Below, one piece after another: positions 36,277 to 49,889 of a stretch of DNA of 64,000 bases (positions are counted from its first letter, which is position 1; each line of letters starts with the position of its first letter). The stretch lies in NCBI GenBank assembly GCA_008711295.1, contig VUYV01000063.1:1359164-1423163 (forward strand). Reading direction: 5' to 3'. This stretch comes from Anarhynchus alexandrinus (Eukaryota; Chordata; Aves; Charadriiformes; Charadriidae). A program made the translations under genes and the position numbers. The notes under the pieces are model-generated. The model worked only from the letters and a program-made list of their open reading frames with translations, did no database searches and was not told the DNA's origin.

Positions 36277-39200
36277 TATTTAAGCTCTTTCAGCAAGTGA
36301 AAGCCATGGGAATTTCAGCGCCCCAAACCCTCCACTGAGCATTGACCTGGAGAGAACATTTGATACCCACAAGCCTGTGCCTGTGTTATGGCTACGCACA
36401 GCCTCTCCTCTGCACCACGAGCCAAGGATGCTCCTGGGGTTTTGCCACAAGACTCAGTTCAGGGCAAATCCCAACCTCAAAGGAGGGTCTTCACGCAGGT
36501 GGTTTGGATGTCCCCATTGCCTGCAGCTGAAGAGCTTAAAGCTGTAAGGGAGTGAAGCTGTAGGGGAGCTCCTGCCACCAACTGTGCATGGTCTGAACCC
36601 TGCAAGGACAGCAGCGGCAGCCGCCATCCCATCTCCTGCACCAGCACGGATTGTCCTTTTCCCAGGCCTCCGCATTTCCAAAAGGTCAGCTCCTGCCGGT
36701 TAGTTTTCTTACATTTCAAGCGTTTTTCATTTAATTAGCACTAAATCCCGGTGTTTGCTTTAATTTGTAATAGGAGCTATCAATTTTTCCTTTTAAAATT
36801 GAGAAGAAAAAGGGCACTTTCTATACACCACATCATTTCAACGGGGCTATAAAACATATCCATGTAACCCTCTCTGCTTTGCAATGGAAGTGCCACCGAA
36901 AGCTGTATGGGTTGCATGGGATCTGCCGGTAATGAAATACTGCTGCTGTCAATCCTCCTCCTCCCGGATGCGTTAGTGGAGAAGGGGGACCCACAGCTGG
37001 CACGGGCCACCGGGCATCCAGGGATTGCCTTACTCCCATGTAAGACCATCACTCCTATCCAAGAACTGATTTTTTTTTCCCATGGCACAGAATAGTTTCC
37101 CTAGGTTAATTTCCCAGCTTAAACTAAATTAACCCGTTAATTTCCTCCTGCGTGTCTCAGCACTGTCACACAGGATAAGCTTATCCATAATTAGGGCTGA
37201 ATTAGCATTCCCAGCGAAGCCAGTCTGAAGTTCCCACATCTCGCATTTCAACAGTGGCTTCTGCTTCCAGCTTTGGCACAGGGACTATTTAAAGGACAGT
37301 CGAATATTCTTTGTAAATCTTCGAAGAAATATTTATTTCTTTGCTCAGTGTAGGTGTTCAGACATGGTCTTGTCTGGGGCTTTGGTGTGTGGGGTGGGAA
37401 AACCAGCAGGGCTGGTGCCGGGGATCCGCAGAGGATTGCCCAGCGATGGCGTCGTGCCTTGGGGCTCAGTGGACCCCCCCTTCCCCCAGCAGACCAAGGG
37501 GGTAGCGTGTACCTTGCACACCATGGGGAGGCTCATTAAGCAGCTGTGTTACCTTCCCAAACGAAACAAAAATTAAATTACTGAAAATAGCAGCATCCCT
37601 TTCTTTTGTACAGCCAACAGTGGAAGAGTCTTTATTGATTTCTTCTGAATGTCAATATCACAGTAGAAACATTGCAACAGAAACAACTTATTTTTTTTCT
37701 TAACAAGCATACAAGCATAGAAAAATTTAAAATAAAACCTCAAACCTCTTGTTTTGAAATATAACTTTCAGCAGTTTGTGCTCGACACAGAAAGGTGATC
37801 CAAATCTGCAAATACTCCTGTACGTAAATTAAAACTTTCCATCGATGGATGAAAGCTCACCTGTAGATGAAGTCTGTCTAACATTCGAAGCAAAAAGTCA
37901 AAGATCCAGAACACCTGGGGCTCAGGTATTGCTACGCACCTTTAAGATAATACATTAAAATCTCTTAGAGTCAGTTTATGAGTCATTAAAATCTGGTTAA
38001 TTGTTACCCCACAAGGATAGCCTTAATGAGGAGCATATCTCTGGCTGCGATGCCCAAAACCAAATTGGAGATCAGTGTGTTGGTTTATACCAGAGTTCAG
38101 GTTTTTTTTCTTAACATATGAGGTGTGTATGAATGTCTCGAGAGCTCATTAGTCCTAATTTAATACCACTTGTAGTCGGCAGAAAGCTGAATTAGCTAAG
38201 GACAGGTTCAGGACTTCACACCATGTAAGTATCTTCACTAAAGTCATTGCAGATATCTTCTTAACTTACAAGTAATTCCAATTTTGCGTTAAAAGTATTT
38301 ACCACTTGTACTCACAGACTGGGGTCTTTATGTTCTACTTGTATGTGGTTTTTATTTTAGTTAAGATCTTCCATTCGAAAAGGTAAGAACCAAGAAAATA
38401 AACCAATTTAAAACTCAAAACTTTAAGATTAATTAGATACCTGAGCCATTATTGGGGGAAAATCAACATACTACATTGTTTTCTCCATAGACTACAAGTT
38501 TCTGCCAAGCTTTTCCTCTTATCTTAATACTACCAAGACTTAAAATAATTCACGTCATTGGTTTTAGCAAGAAGTAGTGATAAAATTTTAAATGACTCCA
38601 AGCCTTCTATAACCATTACAGTTTCAAACCAGCAGCCCACAAGTCCTGCTTGGGGCTCCTTGTGATGTATTATTCTCCCCAAACAAGCATGTGCTGCAAC
38701 CTTCCGCGATGTGAGACCAAATTAATTGCTCCTGTTGTTCCTTGGAAACAAACATTTCTCTAATGATCCAATATCTCATTAGGCAACACTGAAATACTGT
38801 TTTTGCTAAAGAGCGGTTTGCCCAGGGAGGACCTCCTTGGCACCTGATTTGTCGTGAGCTGACAGCAGGCATAGTACCTTAAAACATCAGAAAATTGGAA
38901 CTATTTGGTCTACGCGCTTTCCACACGCTAAATGGGTACTATTCTTTATATCTATTAAAATGCCTAAATAGAATATTGCTGTTCAGCAATAACAACAAAA
39001 TAAACACATTCGAGTCCATTGGTATAATTGGCTGCGAAAATTTTCCTCTGGGATGAAATTCAGGACATACACACAACATTTTGCAACGTCAGTCTGGATT
39101 ATGCCACGTTCTCCCAGTAGTCCCATTCATTTCAACAGAAATTATTGAAAAATAAGGTGGTGCCAGTGGAGGGAAGCGGGGAGTGCCTCGCTGGGGAGGC

Positions 39201-42200
39201 TGCCGGGAGATGCAGCGGGGCTGCGCGGCGCAGGGTGACGGCAGGAGAGTTACAACACGTGAAACTCCTCTACGGAAGCTCTCCTCCAGGAGGAGAAATT
39301 TCTTAGTTCACCGTACTGTAATCCTGCCTTAGAGAGGAGGATTAGAGGAGGATTAAGCTACAGTGAACCGAGGTCACTCTATTCCCGAGTGACAGACTTC
39401 ACGCAGAGGTTTAATATAATTTGGAAAATACCCGTTGACTTCACGCGGCCGCGCGGTTACCCCGTCTTCCCCAAACCTGCCTGCCTAGACGGGACCTTAG
39501 CGCCGGGAGATTCAGATACATGGCTTCGAGGGGGGATGATATTTAAACTCGCTGATCTCTGAGTCCGTTGGACTCGAGACGGCCACAGGAGAGGTGGCAT
39601 CTCCGCTGGCTACCGCGGGCACCGCCCACCAGAGACGGCCCCCGATTCCCCTGCGTTATTGCTAGCCAGAGGCGGGGTGGAGCTGCAGGGGCAAATACAG
39701 TCACCTGCAAAGGGGCACGGGTGAGGAGGAACGGTGGTTTTACCGAAACCCAAAATACAAAGATTTAATCTATTATTTTCTAAAACGGTATTTGCGCTTG
39801 CTATTGTTGGTGTCTACTTTGGGATCTGATACCTCAGTGAATATACACTGACTGCAGCAAATAAGGATCCGGATCTGATTCTGAGATGAAAAGTTATTCC
39901 GTAATTAAACAAACAAAAAAAATCAAATATTTTCAATGTAAAATTCATTACAGGGAGATATTTAGACACCTGCCTCTTTCCAGCACCCATAGAGGTCATT
40001 CTAGAGTCTGATGTTGCTACTCAGTTAGAGGGTTTCTTATCAACAAAAGATAATTGAATATTGAAGTCAGTTAAACAGCTGAGGTCTAACTCAGGATATG
40101 AAATCACCAAATCTAAACTGAAAACGTGCATGTATGTAACTAGCTTTTATTTTGGGGCAGATATGTGCGTTTTGCTGTTGTGAGTGCTTTATTTTGCTGG
40201 ACGCTGGCAGCCAGGCTGGGGCGAGTTACCGGCTAGCTCGTGAAGTTTCTCAGGATAATTACACTTTTCAATTCATGCTTGTGTGTCTCTGACTGCCTGG
40301 GTATATATATCTTCTAAAGTACAGATTACCTAACACATTTGAGAACTCTGTGTTATACGATAGTTTATTATGAGCTACACAGTAATACTAATTGCACTTA
40401 TAATCACCATAAAGTCTGACAGAAGAAATAGAGCATTTAAGGGATGGATGGTGATGGCTCAGCAAACACAGATAACCGATGAGAAGGGCCGGATTTCGTG
40501 TTAGAGCAGAGCTGATGTGTGCCGGGAGGACGTGCTGGCTGGAGCAGGCTCACGCGGGCTGGGATGGATGCTCGGGGCTGGTGAGGCCATCTCCAACCCT
40601 TCACTTGGATGACCCATCAATGGGTCTGCCCAGAGAGCATGTGCATGATGCGCTGCATCAAACCCCTTTGGAGTGAGTGTGCTGATCCATCAATCGATCC
40701 CAGCAGACTTTGGATCAAATCCCGGGACAGCAACCCGAGTTATGCAATATTGACTGTTTAATATTCATGTTTCCGTACAGATCTCATTAACTGTCCTTGC
40801 ATTAGCTCCCCGATGTACAGGGTAATTGGATACTTTTCATTTTACAAAGAGAATATGTTGACCTTCAATCAAATTCAAACAGATACTTTAGGGTAAGATT
40901 TAGAAAGCTCATCCTGGAAAAAAAATGAAAATTGTAGTGTGTCAGGCATTACAAATATCTTTATTTCCTCCCTGTCTGTTTCTGAGGCTTTACTTCTGAT
41001 TCAGCACATTAACACCTGCAAGAAAAGCTGTTTTCCCAATGTTCTTGGCAGATTTCTGCTCGGGATTATTTTAGATTGCAATGGTTTGCTTGGTGAGAAG
41101 ATGTAAATAAACCCATAGGCTCCTATTCCCCTTTGATAAATGAATTAATAGAATGAAAGATGAAACAGTTTCTCTTAAAAAATGTTTGCATACATTACAC
41201 AGTTGTGAAGCGTTCTGAAGGTTACTCATGCAAAAATGAAAGCACAGTAATGTGCACTGAAGTCTTGTGATGTATTTTAACAGATTACCAGCTAAGCATC
41301 AGGTTATCAAGTTGACTTATTTTCTCAAGTCCTCCTTATGGATACCCGGTCAATTTTAAAGTGGAGGAAGGAAATATCTCCACATTTAGAAGAAAGAATG
41401 GGCCAGAAGCACGTCTGATCAGGCAGTAGAAATGGTGGTAGTGTTTAGCAGAGACTTCTGCAAACAGAGCTGTTACTTCTGCAATAGATTCCTGACAAGT
41501 CCAGAGCAAATGCTCTGACAGAGAATCGACTTCTGAATTGTGCGAGCCAAACACTTTGAAAAATGCTTTGTGTTGACTCAGTCAAAGGTTTTCCACATTG
41601 TTAATAAACTCAGCTCTTTCAGTCTTCAAAGGAGCTATTTCTGTGTTCTTCAGCATACCTTTGTGTTCTCGTTGCAGGAATTTGTTAATACAGGAGTAAT
41701 CAGTTAACTTTTACGCATTTAACTCTGATAAAAAGCCTTTCGTAGACTACAATGGGCTTTGGATCAGCACCTTAAAATTATACCTCTGGAATTAAAATGT
41801 TTTCACATAGGAAATTATTTAAGATCTCCCAGGCTAACGACGCCCGCTGGTTTCTGTCATGTTTCCCATGGTAACATGAGCCTTTAGAAAAAAGGGAAAG
41901 AAATACCCCGAGGGGGGGAAATAACAAGAAGAATGGAAAATACAAGCTTATGAAACCACTTGTTTCCCAACAACTAAACAGAGAGCGTGTATTTTCATTA
42001 CGTCTTTCTAATCCAGGCCACTGTTGGCAAGGGGACAGCTGCAGTCTTCCATGTGTCATCATGCACGTTGTGCTTCAAAAGAGGTTTCTTCTCCCAAGTG
42101 GCTCTTGCCTGACATACAATAGCAATACGGGAACAAATATGGGGGGTTTTGATGTTATGAGTCATAAAAAAAAATCATCCTCCAAAAGAAAAGCTGAAAG

Positions 42201-44473
42201 AGACTCGAGAGAAGGCTCAGCCCCAGATCTTGTGTTGCCTCCAAGCAAAAACACATTCTTCTAAATACCAAGTTAGGCAACTGTCCTGCTGTGACAACAG
42301 CAAAAAGCAAAACTAGAGCCACTGGAAATGAGGAGGTCTCGTCTGTCGATGCGGCTCCTGGAAGATCGATTAGGAATTCTTAATATATCTCATGTTGCCA
42401 TTGAGTTGATCTCATTTTGCCTCATCTTCAACGGATGAGAACAACGGCCTGCTGGTTCCCACCCCCGAAACAGCCTTCCTTAGCCTTCTCTTTCTTATAT
42501 TAAACAAAATGAAATCTTTCAACTTTTCCAGAAAAGTCATGTCTTTTCTGAACGTCTGTTAAGTCTCCCAGCTGTCCTCCAGCCTCTACAGTTCGTCTCT
42601 GACCTTTCTTAAATTATGTCATCTCTTGCAGCAGTCACAATACTGGCTCATATTCAATATATCATCCTCCTGCTCCCAGTACGTCTTGAAGTATCGCTGC
42701 ATGGAAAAGTACTCCCCACCTGAATTTCACCTTTCTGAACGTGTACCATTTTCTCCCTTTACTACAGTAATCTTTAGTTCTGATTGTCTGGCTTTTTTTT
42801 ATATTTTGTGGCATTTTAATTTTTACAGACTACTCTCTATTGCTGTATCCAAGTCATAAATGAAAATACTGAATAGAATTAAAGCAAAAAGAGATTCCTG
42901 TGGATGCACATTGAATTATCTCCAAGCGTAAAAGCAATTGATGAATTAGTTTCTGAGCACAGAAAATACTTTTTTTTTTCCCAACAAACATCCAAATAAT
43001 TGAAATCCTGCCATTACTGCCAAAGATCCTGTAGAGTAGGAGTTATTCACTACTCACTCAATGCTTTATGTATGCGTACGTTGTGGTTCCACATCAGTGA
43101 TGCTAATCTGCTTGCTGAGTTCCTGTTGCCTTCATGAATGTTTGAAAACACATGGAAATAGCGCCGTGCTGATCTCAGCACTCGGACACTTCTGGCTGCG
43201 TAAAGAACTCCATAAATGCCCCATTTCGGTTAGCAGTCCACGTGCAGCCCAAGACAAGAGGCTAACACAGATTTTTCCAGCTGTATTATAATCGATTGGT
43301 GGTGGAAGCTCCAGGCTTCCCGACTCATGCACAAGTAACATTTGCCACGGTAGCAATCACTCTGTCATTGCGTTCAGAAAAGGATGAGACAGAGTACCCG
43401 TATGAACAGTGAATTTAGGGTGGAATCCATCTCGTTTAACTCCAGTCATTTGAGAGCTGGATGTCTGATTAAACGAATAATCTTGCTCCCTCTGTAGTTG
43501 AGAGAGGCCGACGCGCCCAAAGGCGGTTCAGCCCTGTCTGAGTTAACACCTCAAGAGGATGAATCATCCTCCTGAGTCACATCTATCACTGTACCATGTA
43601 AGAAAAGCCTAGGTGGCAAATACGCTCCGCGTTTAGATAGTCAGCCTGGGGTGAGATGAGCTCAGCCTTCACTGCTCACCCTTCAGTCCCATGCGGCCCG
43701 TGCAGGACAGGGTCTCAGCCCGGACATTAAATATCCCAACACATGTCCTTAGGGATGGACACAACATTTTTGTTTGGTTGGTTTGTTAATCCCCGTAAGA
43801 GCTTATTACAAAGTTCTGCAAATGACACCGAAGAAAAAAAAAATTTCGCTTCCAAATTTCTTTCCTGCTTCAAAACAAGACGTGAACTATGTCATTAGCT
43901 TTGTTTTTGTTGTCTTCTCTCTCCGATTTTTAAAGCCTTGCACATAAGGCAACTGGAATTGCTACCATATTTTGAGGCAGGTGACATTTCTTTATCAGAT
44001 GTACTAGACAGTTGATGACTCTAGTAATGCTCTAATTATGTGTAGTGAGTTGTCTCTAAGTGCTGTATGAAAATGCTTACTGCATCATTAGCTACCTTGT
44101 TGTTTACTAAATGTCTTTTATAATACTACAGGGGCCCAAATGAAGGTTGTGTCAGTGATTGCATTCTGAATTTCTATTTTTAGGGATTTATAATTCAACC
44201 ATTTATTTTCACTTCAGGCTGAAATCTGGCATACTGATTCTCAGCTGAGACCAAACTTAATTACTAAATTTAAAAGAAAAGATGAGTGTGGACGGATTAT
44301 ACGACTGGAATGTGGGTTTTTTTTAACATTAAGGGAGGCAACATTTTCTTTTTGCACAGAGGAGAAGACTTTTTTAAGGGAAAGGTTTTAAAGCCTGAGG
44401 TGCAGATAGCCTAGATCTGTGAATATGCCTGTGCGTAGGCAGGCATGGCTCAAGAGAGGGTTGTGAGGTGGTT

Positions 44474-44825
44474 TGGGAGACCTTATTGAGGCCTTTCAGT
44501 ATCTGAAGGGGCCTACCAGAAAGCTGGAGAGGGATTTTTTACAAGGGCACGTGGTCATAGGAGGAGGGGCAATGGCTTCAAACTGGAAGAGGGGAGATTT
44601 AGAATAGATATCAGGAAGAAATTCTTTCCTGTGAGGGTGGTGAGCCCCTGGCGCAGGTTGCCCAGAGAAGCTGTGGCTGCCCCATCCCTGGAGGTGTTCA
44701 AGGCCAGGTTGGACGGGGCTTGGAGCAACCTGGTCTGGTGGGAGGTGTCCCTGCCCATGGCAGGGGGGTTGGAACTAGGTGATCTTTAAGGTCCTTTCCA
44801 ACCCAAACCGTTCTATGATTCTATA
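44474..44825 (+). mobile_element. CR1 LINE 3' fragment, plus strand, older copy
   Basis: The element starts within the end of the CR1 reading frame (TGGGAGACCTTATTGAGGCC) and runs through GGAGGTGTTCAAGGCCAGG to CCTTTCCAACCCAAACCG and TTCTATGATTCTATA. Compared with the 12723 and 47991 copies it has many substitutions (for example GATATCAGGAAGAAATTCTT in place of their GAACATTAGG version), so it belongs to a different or older subfamily. It is strongly 5'-truncated and non-coding. Confidence 0.93.
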
Positions 44826-47800
44826 GCGAACTGCTCAAGGGATTTGTCTGCAGCCCGTTTCTCGGTGGTGGAGACCAGGGGTGTTGGAGGTCCCTGAGGA
44901 GGTTGGGGGGTTGTGTGGACAGGAGCAGCCCTCCACTCTCGCCTGGAGTGAGTCACACTCAGGTTGGTGTACAAATTGCCATTAAACATTACAGCCTCGG
45001 TATCTGTGAGGCGTAGTATCCAATGGAGAACATGCAAAACTTACAGTGGCTCTTGTAGAAGTCTTAATTCAACCAGGCCAGCTCCTCTGTCTGCCTGACA
45101 CACCATGTTCTACAGCAAGAATTAATAAATTGCCACAAATCCTAACTTCTCACTAATGCTGAGAAATGGCTCCAATATACACTCATTACATTTTCATCAT
45201 TTCGAGGGTAATAACACAATGGTTCTTTAGGTCCATAGAAGTTATTTCATTTGTGGTACACGTTGCTGGGTTTTGCACAGTGATAGCAATTGAAAAATAT
45301 TAAAGTCTTTAATTGCTCAGAATAAGGTTTGCTTTTGCTGTCTCCCACAAAGGTAGAACAGAAAGAAAAGGAAATTTCCAGAAGAAAGTGTTATTTTCAT
45401 GCTGTGCATCCTAAGCACAGATCACAAGTTAAACTGTGAGCAAAAATTACTTTTTTTAAAATGCGAATATATTAAGCATTCTGGTTTAAAAAAAAAAAGA
45501 TTTTGAAAAGTCCCTAGATAGATGGAAATGTCAGTTAAATGTGTGCTGTGGTGAAAAGAATGGTTATTGCCCTATGCTAGCTCTACAGCTGCCAGCAAAT
45601 CTAAAATAAAATTACAACAATTTAAAAATAACACGAAGAAATTATTGGGTTTTTACAAACATATCCAAATGTGATCAACTGCAAAAGAATTTGTGTTGCT
45701 GGTGGAGTAATTAGAGTGGCAATTTGACACATTGTTTGGCAATGTCTAATATTAGTAATATTTTGTCAAGTGTTATAAATAATCTAGAAACAGTCTGGAA
45801 GGATCATTTAATGGCTGACTCAGCTGGTGCTTCCCAGAAAAATTCTCACCAGTACATGCCTACATAGTCATTTTTAAAAAACTTGCTGTGATTTCTTATA
45901 ATTTTGAAAGCGAATTAATCCTTGTAAAGTGGAGGACATTCACTTTTAAAGCACTGCTGTGTTGACCCAGTGGCAGTCATTTCACGTGAGGAGGAATGAC
46001 AATGTGAAGTGTCTCACCCAAAGGCAAATGCCGATGCATTGGGAATGCTCTGAGTCAACGAGGTCTCCAATTAGAGACAGATATTATAAAAACATAATGT
46101 AGAGGGAGTTATAGAGCTCAGGACCTGTCCTTCTCTCAGGTAGCAGACGTGTGGTGGTGCAGGACATTGGCTTGGGTGGGAGGGTGGTCTAGGAGGTAGG
46201 AGACCTGATCCTGCTCTTGGTTCGCTTTGCTTGGCGGTGGGACTTGGGGCATGTCCTTGAGGCCCATCCATTTCTCAAAATCTTCATATCATTACCTTCA
46301 CGTGGTCACAAGATGAAGGAAGAACAAAGTAAAGGCAGAGCTGCATGGAGCGTAACTGCGTAATGCTGAAACTCCAGGGCAGCCCGAAGCAGGTGAGACA
46401 GGAGCCGATAACCTTCTCGCACCTCATGTCTCGGGTCTCTGCAAAGACCCAGAGTCACCCCAGGGAGCCTGGTGTGCTGGACCAGGACCTGGTGTGCTGC
46501 AGCAGGACCTCTCCGTGATGGTTCAGCGGTCTTGTGGATACATTTTACCATTCAAAAATGCCATGGCTGGTGATTTTGGGTGGGAAGAGATAGGACGTAC
46601 GAGATCAAAAGAGCAACTATAGTTTTATTAAGAGTTTTCAGTAGTCAGTTAAACTTAGATTACATACCAGGTTAAATAACTTAATTGAGTTATTTAATTA
46701 TCCATCTAAAATTCTAGACAGAACTTTCAGTCATAGTCCTCTATCAATTAAAGCACTGCCCTATTCATCCTCCACTCCCCCCAAATTATGCCGTTTTAGT
46801 TTTCTCTGGTGACTTGAGTAATAACATGACAGTACATTTTACAACAAATCTTCCATTATCTTTTTTTTTTCCCGTTTCAAAATAGATTTATAAAAATGTT
46901 TTTCTTAGTGTTTTCAATTACAAGAGAAAGCTGTACATCATGTGGGTGCCTCGCATAATTCAACCGATAATCTCAGCAGTCAATTAAATTTTAAATGCTT
47001 CTCCATTAAATACTTGTTTTACCACAGTAAATAATTTAACGTGTTTCCATTTGAAAGTGTCTCACATCACAAAGTTTTCAATCTTCTTTAATAAAGTCAC
47101 ATCATCCTATTTATTGAAACTGAAATAAAAGGACTTTTATTTAATGATTTTTTGGCTAGTGCACTCGCTGTTGGTAACTCTGCACATATTTTCCATTTAA
47201 TGTCTTAGTAATATGTAAAAATAGAAGAAAAATAAATTAAAAAAACAACCCCACAAGCCTGAAATCAAGAGATAAAACTGAAATGCAGTGACATTTTATC
47301 AAAACCCTGCATCAATTTCTATCCCGAGGTCCTATCCGAAATGTGCATCTCCTTATTGTCACATTTGGTAATGACCAGTGTAATTCAAGTCACAGAATTA
47401 CCCTGATATACTTGAATAACTTTCCAGAGCAATACTTTTCAGTGTTGAATCTTTCTATGCTTTTAATTTTCTGTTGCCTTTGAACGAGGGAACCTCGCTC
47501 GAACAGAAATATCATTAAAAAGTCAGTGTTCACTGGGAGTTACTTTTCATACACGAACTGAAAGCTGAGATTTCCCCTCTGCGATCTGAAATCGGCCAGG
47601 TGATTTTAGTGATAAACTGGGAATTGATTAGAAAAATATTTACGGATGGGTGGGAAGAATATTTTTATCTGTCCTTTTTTTTCCGCAGGGGATAAAATCA
47701 GCAGCAGCTTAAATTTTGCATTGAGTACCTAAAAACCCATAGCAAGTACTAAGGACATGAGAAAGGACTATAAAATGTGAAAGCCTAGAATTAAAAGACA

Positions 47801-47990
47801 CTGCTGCATGTATGATGTCGTGAATAACATCCACTTAGAAAGGGTGGTGGTGCACATCCATGTGTGTCTACGTGTGTGCACGCAATAGGACAGGGCAATG
47901 CCAGCAGAGGGGATCGTGCCTTGTACAGAGCAGATCAGAATAACCAATTTTTATTACCACCACCTTCGCCTGTTGTATGACAGGCGTTGT
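44826..47990. other. Non-coding AT-rich stretch between CR1 copies
   Basis: No gene was recognised. The stretch contains A-rich and T-rich runs near 45488 and 46860, and one possible MIR fragment listed separately. Confidence 0.55.
46180..46298 (+). mobile_element. Possible MIR-type SINE fragment
   Basis: AGGAGACCTGATCCTGCTCT, then GTGGGACTTGGGGCATGTCC, then CCATTTCTCAAAATCTTCATA follows the order of the MIR consensus (discriminating head, tgtgaccttgggcaagtcact core, catctgtaaaat end). Similarity is degenerate and judged from memory. Confidence 0.45.
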
Positions 47991-48432
47991 ATGAGGATGA
48001 TCCGAGGGCTGGAGCACCTCTCCTATGAGGAGAGGCTGAAGGAGTTGGGGCTGTTCAGCCTGGAGAAGAGAAGGCTCCGGGGAGATCTTATTGCGGCCTT
48101 CCAGTCCCTAAAGGGGGCCTACAGGAGAGCTGGGAAGGACTTTTTACTGGGGCATGGAGTGATAGGATGAGGGGGAATGGCTTCAAACTGGAAGAGGGCA
48201 GGTTTAGATTGAACATTAGGAAGAAGTTTTTCACTGTGAGGGTGGTGAGGCACTGGCACAGGTTGCCCAGAGAGGTTGTTGAGGCCCCATCCCTGGAGGT
48301 GTTCAAGGCCAGGCTGGACGTGGCCTTGGGCAGCCTGGTCTGGTGGGAGGTGTCCCTGCCTATGGCAGGGGGGTTGGAACTCGATGATCTTCAAGGTCCT
48401 TTCCAACCTAAACCATTCTATGATTCTATGAC
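47991..48432 (+). mobile_element. CR1 LINE fragment, young-looking, plus strand
   Basis: The element begins ATGAGGATGATCCGAGGGCT, within the end of the CR1 polyprotein ([19 protein letters not shown]). It continues through the 3' untranslated region to CCTTTCCAACCTAAACC and ATTCTATGATTCTATGA. It is nearly identical to the 12723 copy. It is 5'-truncated at almost the same point as the minus-strand copy at 49463-49747, with which it forms an inverted pair. Confidence 0.95.
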
Positions 48433-49462
48433 TCCGGGACAAACCTAAACCTTTTTCTGTCCTTTTTCCTCACTTCTGCATCTGAACTAGGACGTCTCAA
48501 ACCCGGACGAGGCAGCGCTGCAAAAATCGCAGCACGCATCACCCTATTAGCTTGGAATTGCTTGCGGCAGGCGGGACAGGACGGTGCCCGTTACGCTGCC
48601 TGCTGCCATCCGTGGGGCTTGGCCTGCGTAAAACTTACAGGTCGGGCTGGGAAAGGTCAACATCAAAAAGTTGTTTGCGCCGATTGTTAATAGAGCTTTT
48701 ACAATTACGGAAATGGGCTGGAAAATATTCTGTAGGCAAGGATGTGCTGCAAATTCGTTTCGTGTATTTATCTCATTAATTTCATGGCGTGAGTTACGTT
48801 TTCTGAGCGGCGTTCATGAACGTAAACCGCTTATCCCTCCATCATTGTCTTCTCGTCCCCTTTATCATTACAGGCTTCGCTGGCCTGAGATTATCGTAAA
48901 CTCTTTGGAGCAGGGATATGTATTTGGACAGCATCCAGCGTGGTGGGACCTGCTCCGGATTGGAGCATTGTCGCTGTGAAAACAATACTCAGTAGCAATC
49001 ATCTGCAACATATGGAAAATTATGATAAGAGTGCCTTTAAAGCCTTTTAATTAGATATGATTATGAATATACTGTTGTCCTGCAGAAAACATTATCGAAG
49101 CCCGTGAGAAACTTCATGGGTATTGGACCAGCTTAAAGGAAACTTGCTTATTTCTAATTAGTTTGTATTAATTGAAAGTTTTTAATAAGTTAGTCCTACA
49201 CAAAAAGCAAATCCTTATGTTAGCCTTCATAGCCGTTGTCCTTAGGCATTCTCCTATGGAATAATTGCAGATGAATAGAAATTAATGTTTTCCATACTTT
49301 GAAGCACTTAATTTACATTCTGACCTAAACCAAAACAATAGTCCTTATAGATAGAGGAGGAATTGATAAGCAGGGATGCTTTTTGGCAAATGTCATACTT
49401 CAACACCCCGCTCTGTCAGCAGAAGGGGTGTTTGAACAGGGGATCCCGTCCCTGTCTGACCC
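48433..49462. other. Spacer between inverted CR1 copies
   Basis: About 1 kb of unique-looking sequence without a recognised gene. A short CpG-rich patch occurs near 48500-48600. Confidence 0.55.
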
Positions 49463-49747
49463 AGAATCATAGACTGGTTTAGGTTGGAAAGGACCTTGAA
49501 GATCATCGAGTTCCAACCCCCCTGCCATAGGCAGGGACACTTCCCACCAGCCCAGGCTGCCCAAGGCCATGTCCAGCCTGGCCTTGAACACCTCCAGGGA
49601 TCCTGTAGCCCTCCTGTAGCCCCTTTAGGGACTGGAAGGCCGCAAGAAGATCTCCCTGAAGCCTTCTCTTCTCCAGGCTGAACAGCCCCAACTCTTTCAG
49701 CCTCTCCTCATAGGAGAGGTGCTCCAGCCCTCGAATCATCCTCGTGA
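49463..49747 (-). mobile_element. CR1 LINE fragment with internal deletion, minus strand
   Basis: Read on the minus strand, the element runs from the end of the CR1 reading frame (right edge near 49747) to its 3' end at the left edge (AGAATCATAGACTGG). About 165 bases present in the 47991 and 12723 copies are missing between the leucine-rich coding end and the GGAGGTGTTCAAGG segment. The junction lies near 49600 and shows a short local repeat of CCTGTAGCC. Otherwise it matches the young subfamily closely. Confidence 0.92.
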
Positions 49748-49756
49748 TCAACAACT

Positions 49757-49889
49757 GAACAACGCTGCAGAACCTGGGGATTTCAGGCGCTTCACGCTGT
49801 GCACCAAGCAGCAGTGTANTGAACAACGCTGCTGAGCAGAACCTGGGGATTTCAGGAGCTTCACGCTGTGCACCAAGCAGCAGTGTATT
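49757..49889. repeat. Two-copy tandem repeat with an N at the junction
   Basis: Copy one (49757-49820) and copy two (49821-49889) both run from GAACAACGCTG to CAAGCAGCAGTGTA. They differ by a five-base insertion in copy two and one substitution. The undetermined base at 49819 lies one base before the end of copy one. The pair sits immediately next to the 5' edge of the CR1 copy. Confidence 0.93.

Larger units (their letters stand above)
22049..44473. other. Gene desert downstream of NPS
   Basis: I found no recognisable exon, RNA gene or large transposon on either strand over about 22 kb. Open frames of 80-186 codons occur, mostly in the CpG-richer patches (about 23100-23960, 29690-29760, 33530-33700, 39160-39720), without known motifs. 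Simple sequence includes a CCCCAT array near 25785-25812, a TA run near 26150-26162, a G run near 33290 and a TTTTG array at 36251-36276. In mammals the next gene on this side is FOXI2; its forkhead domain is not in this window. Confidence 0.5.
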
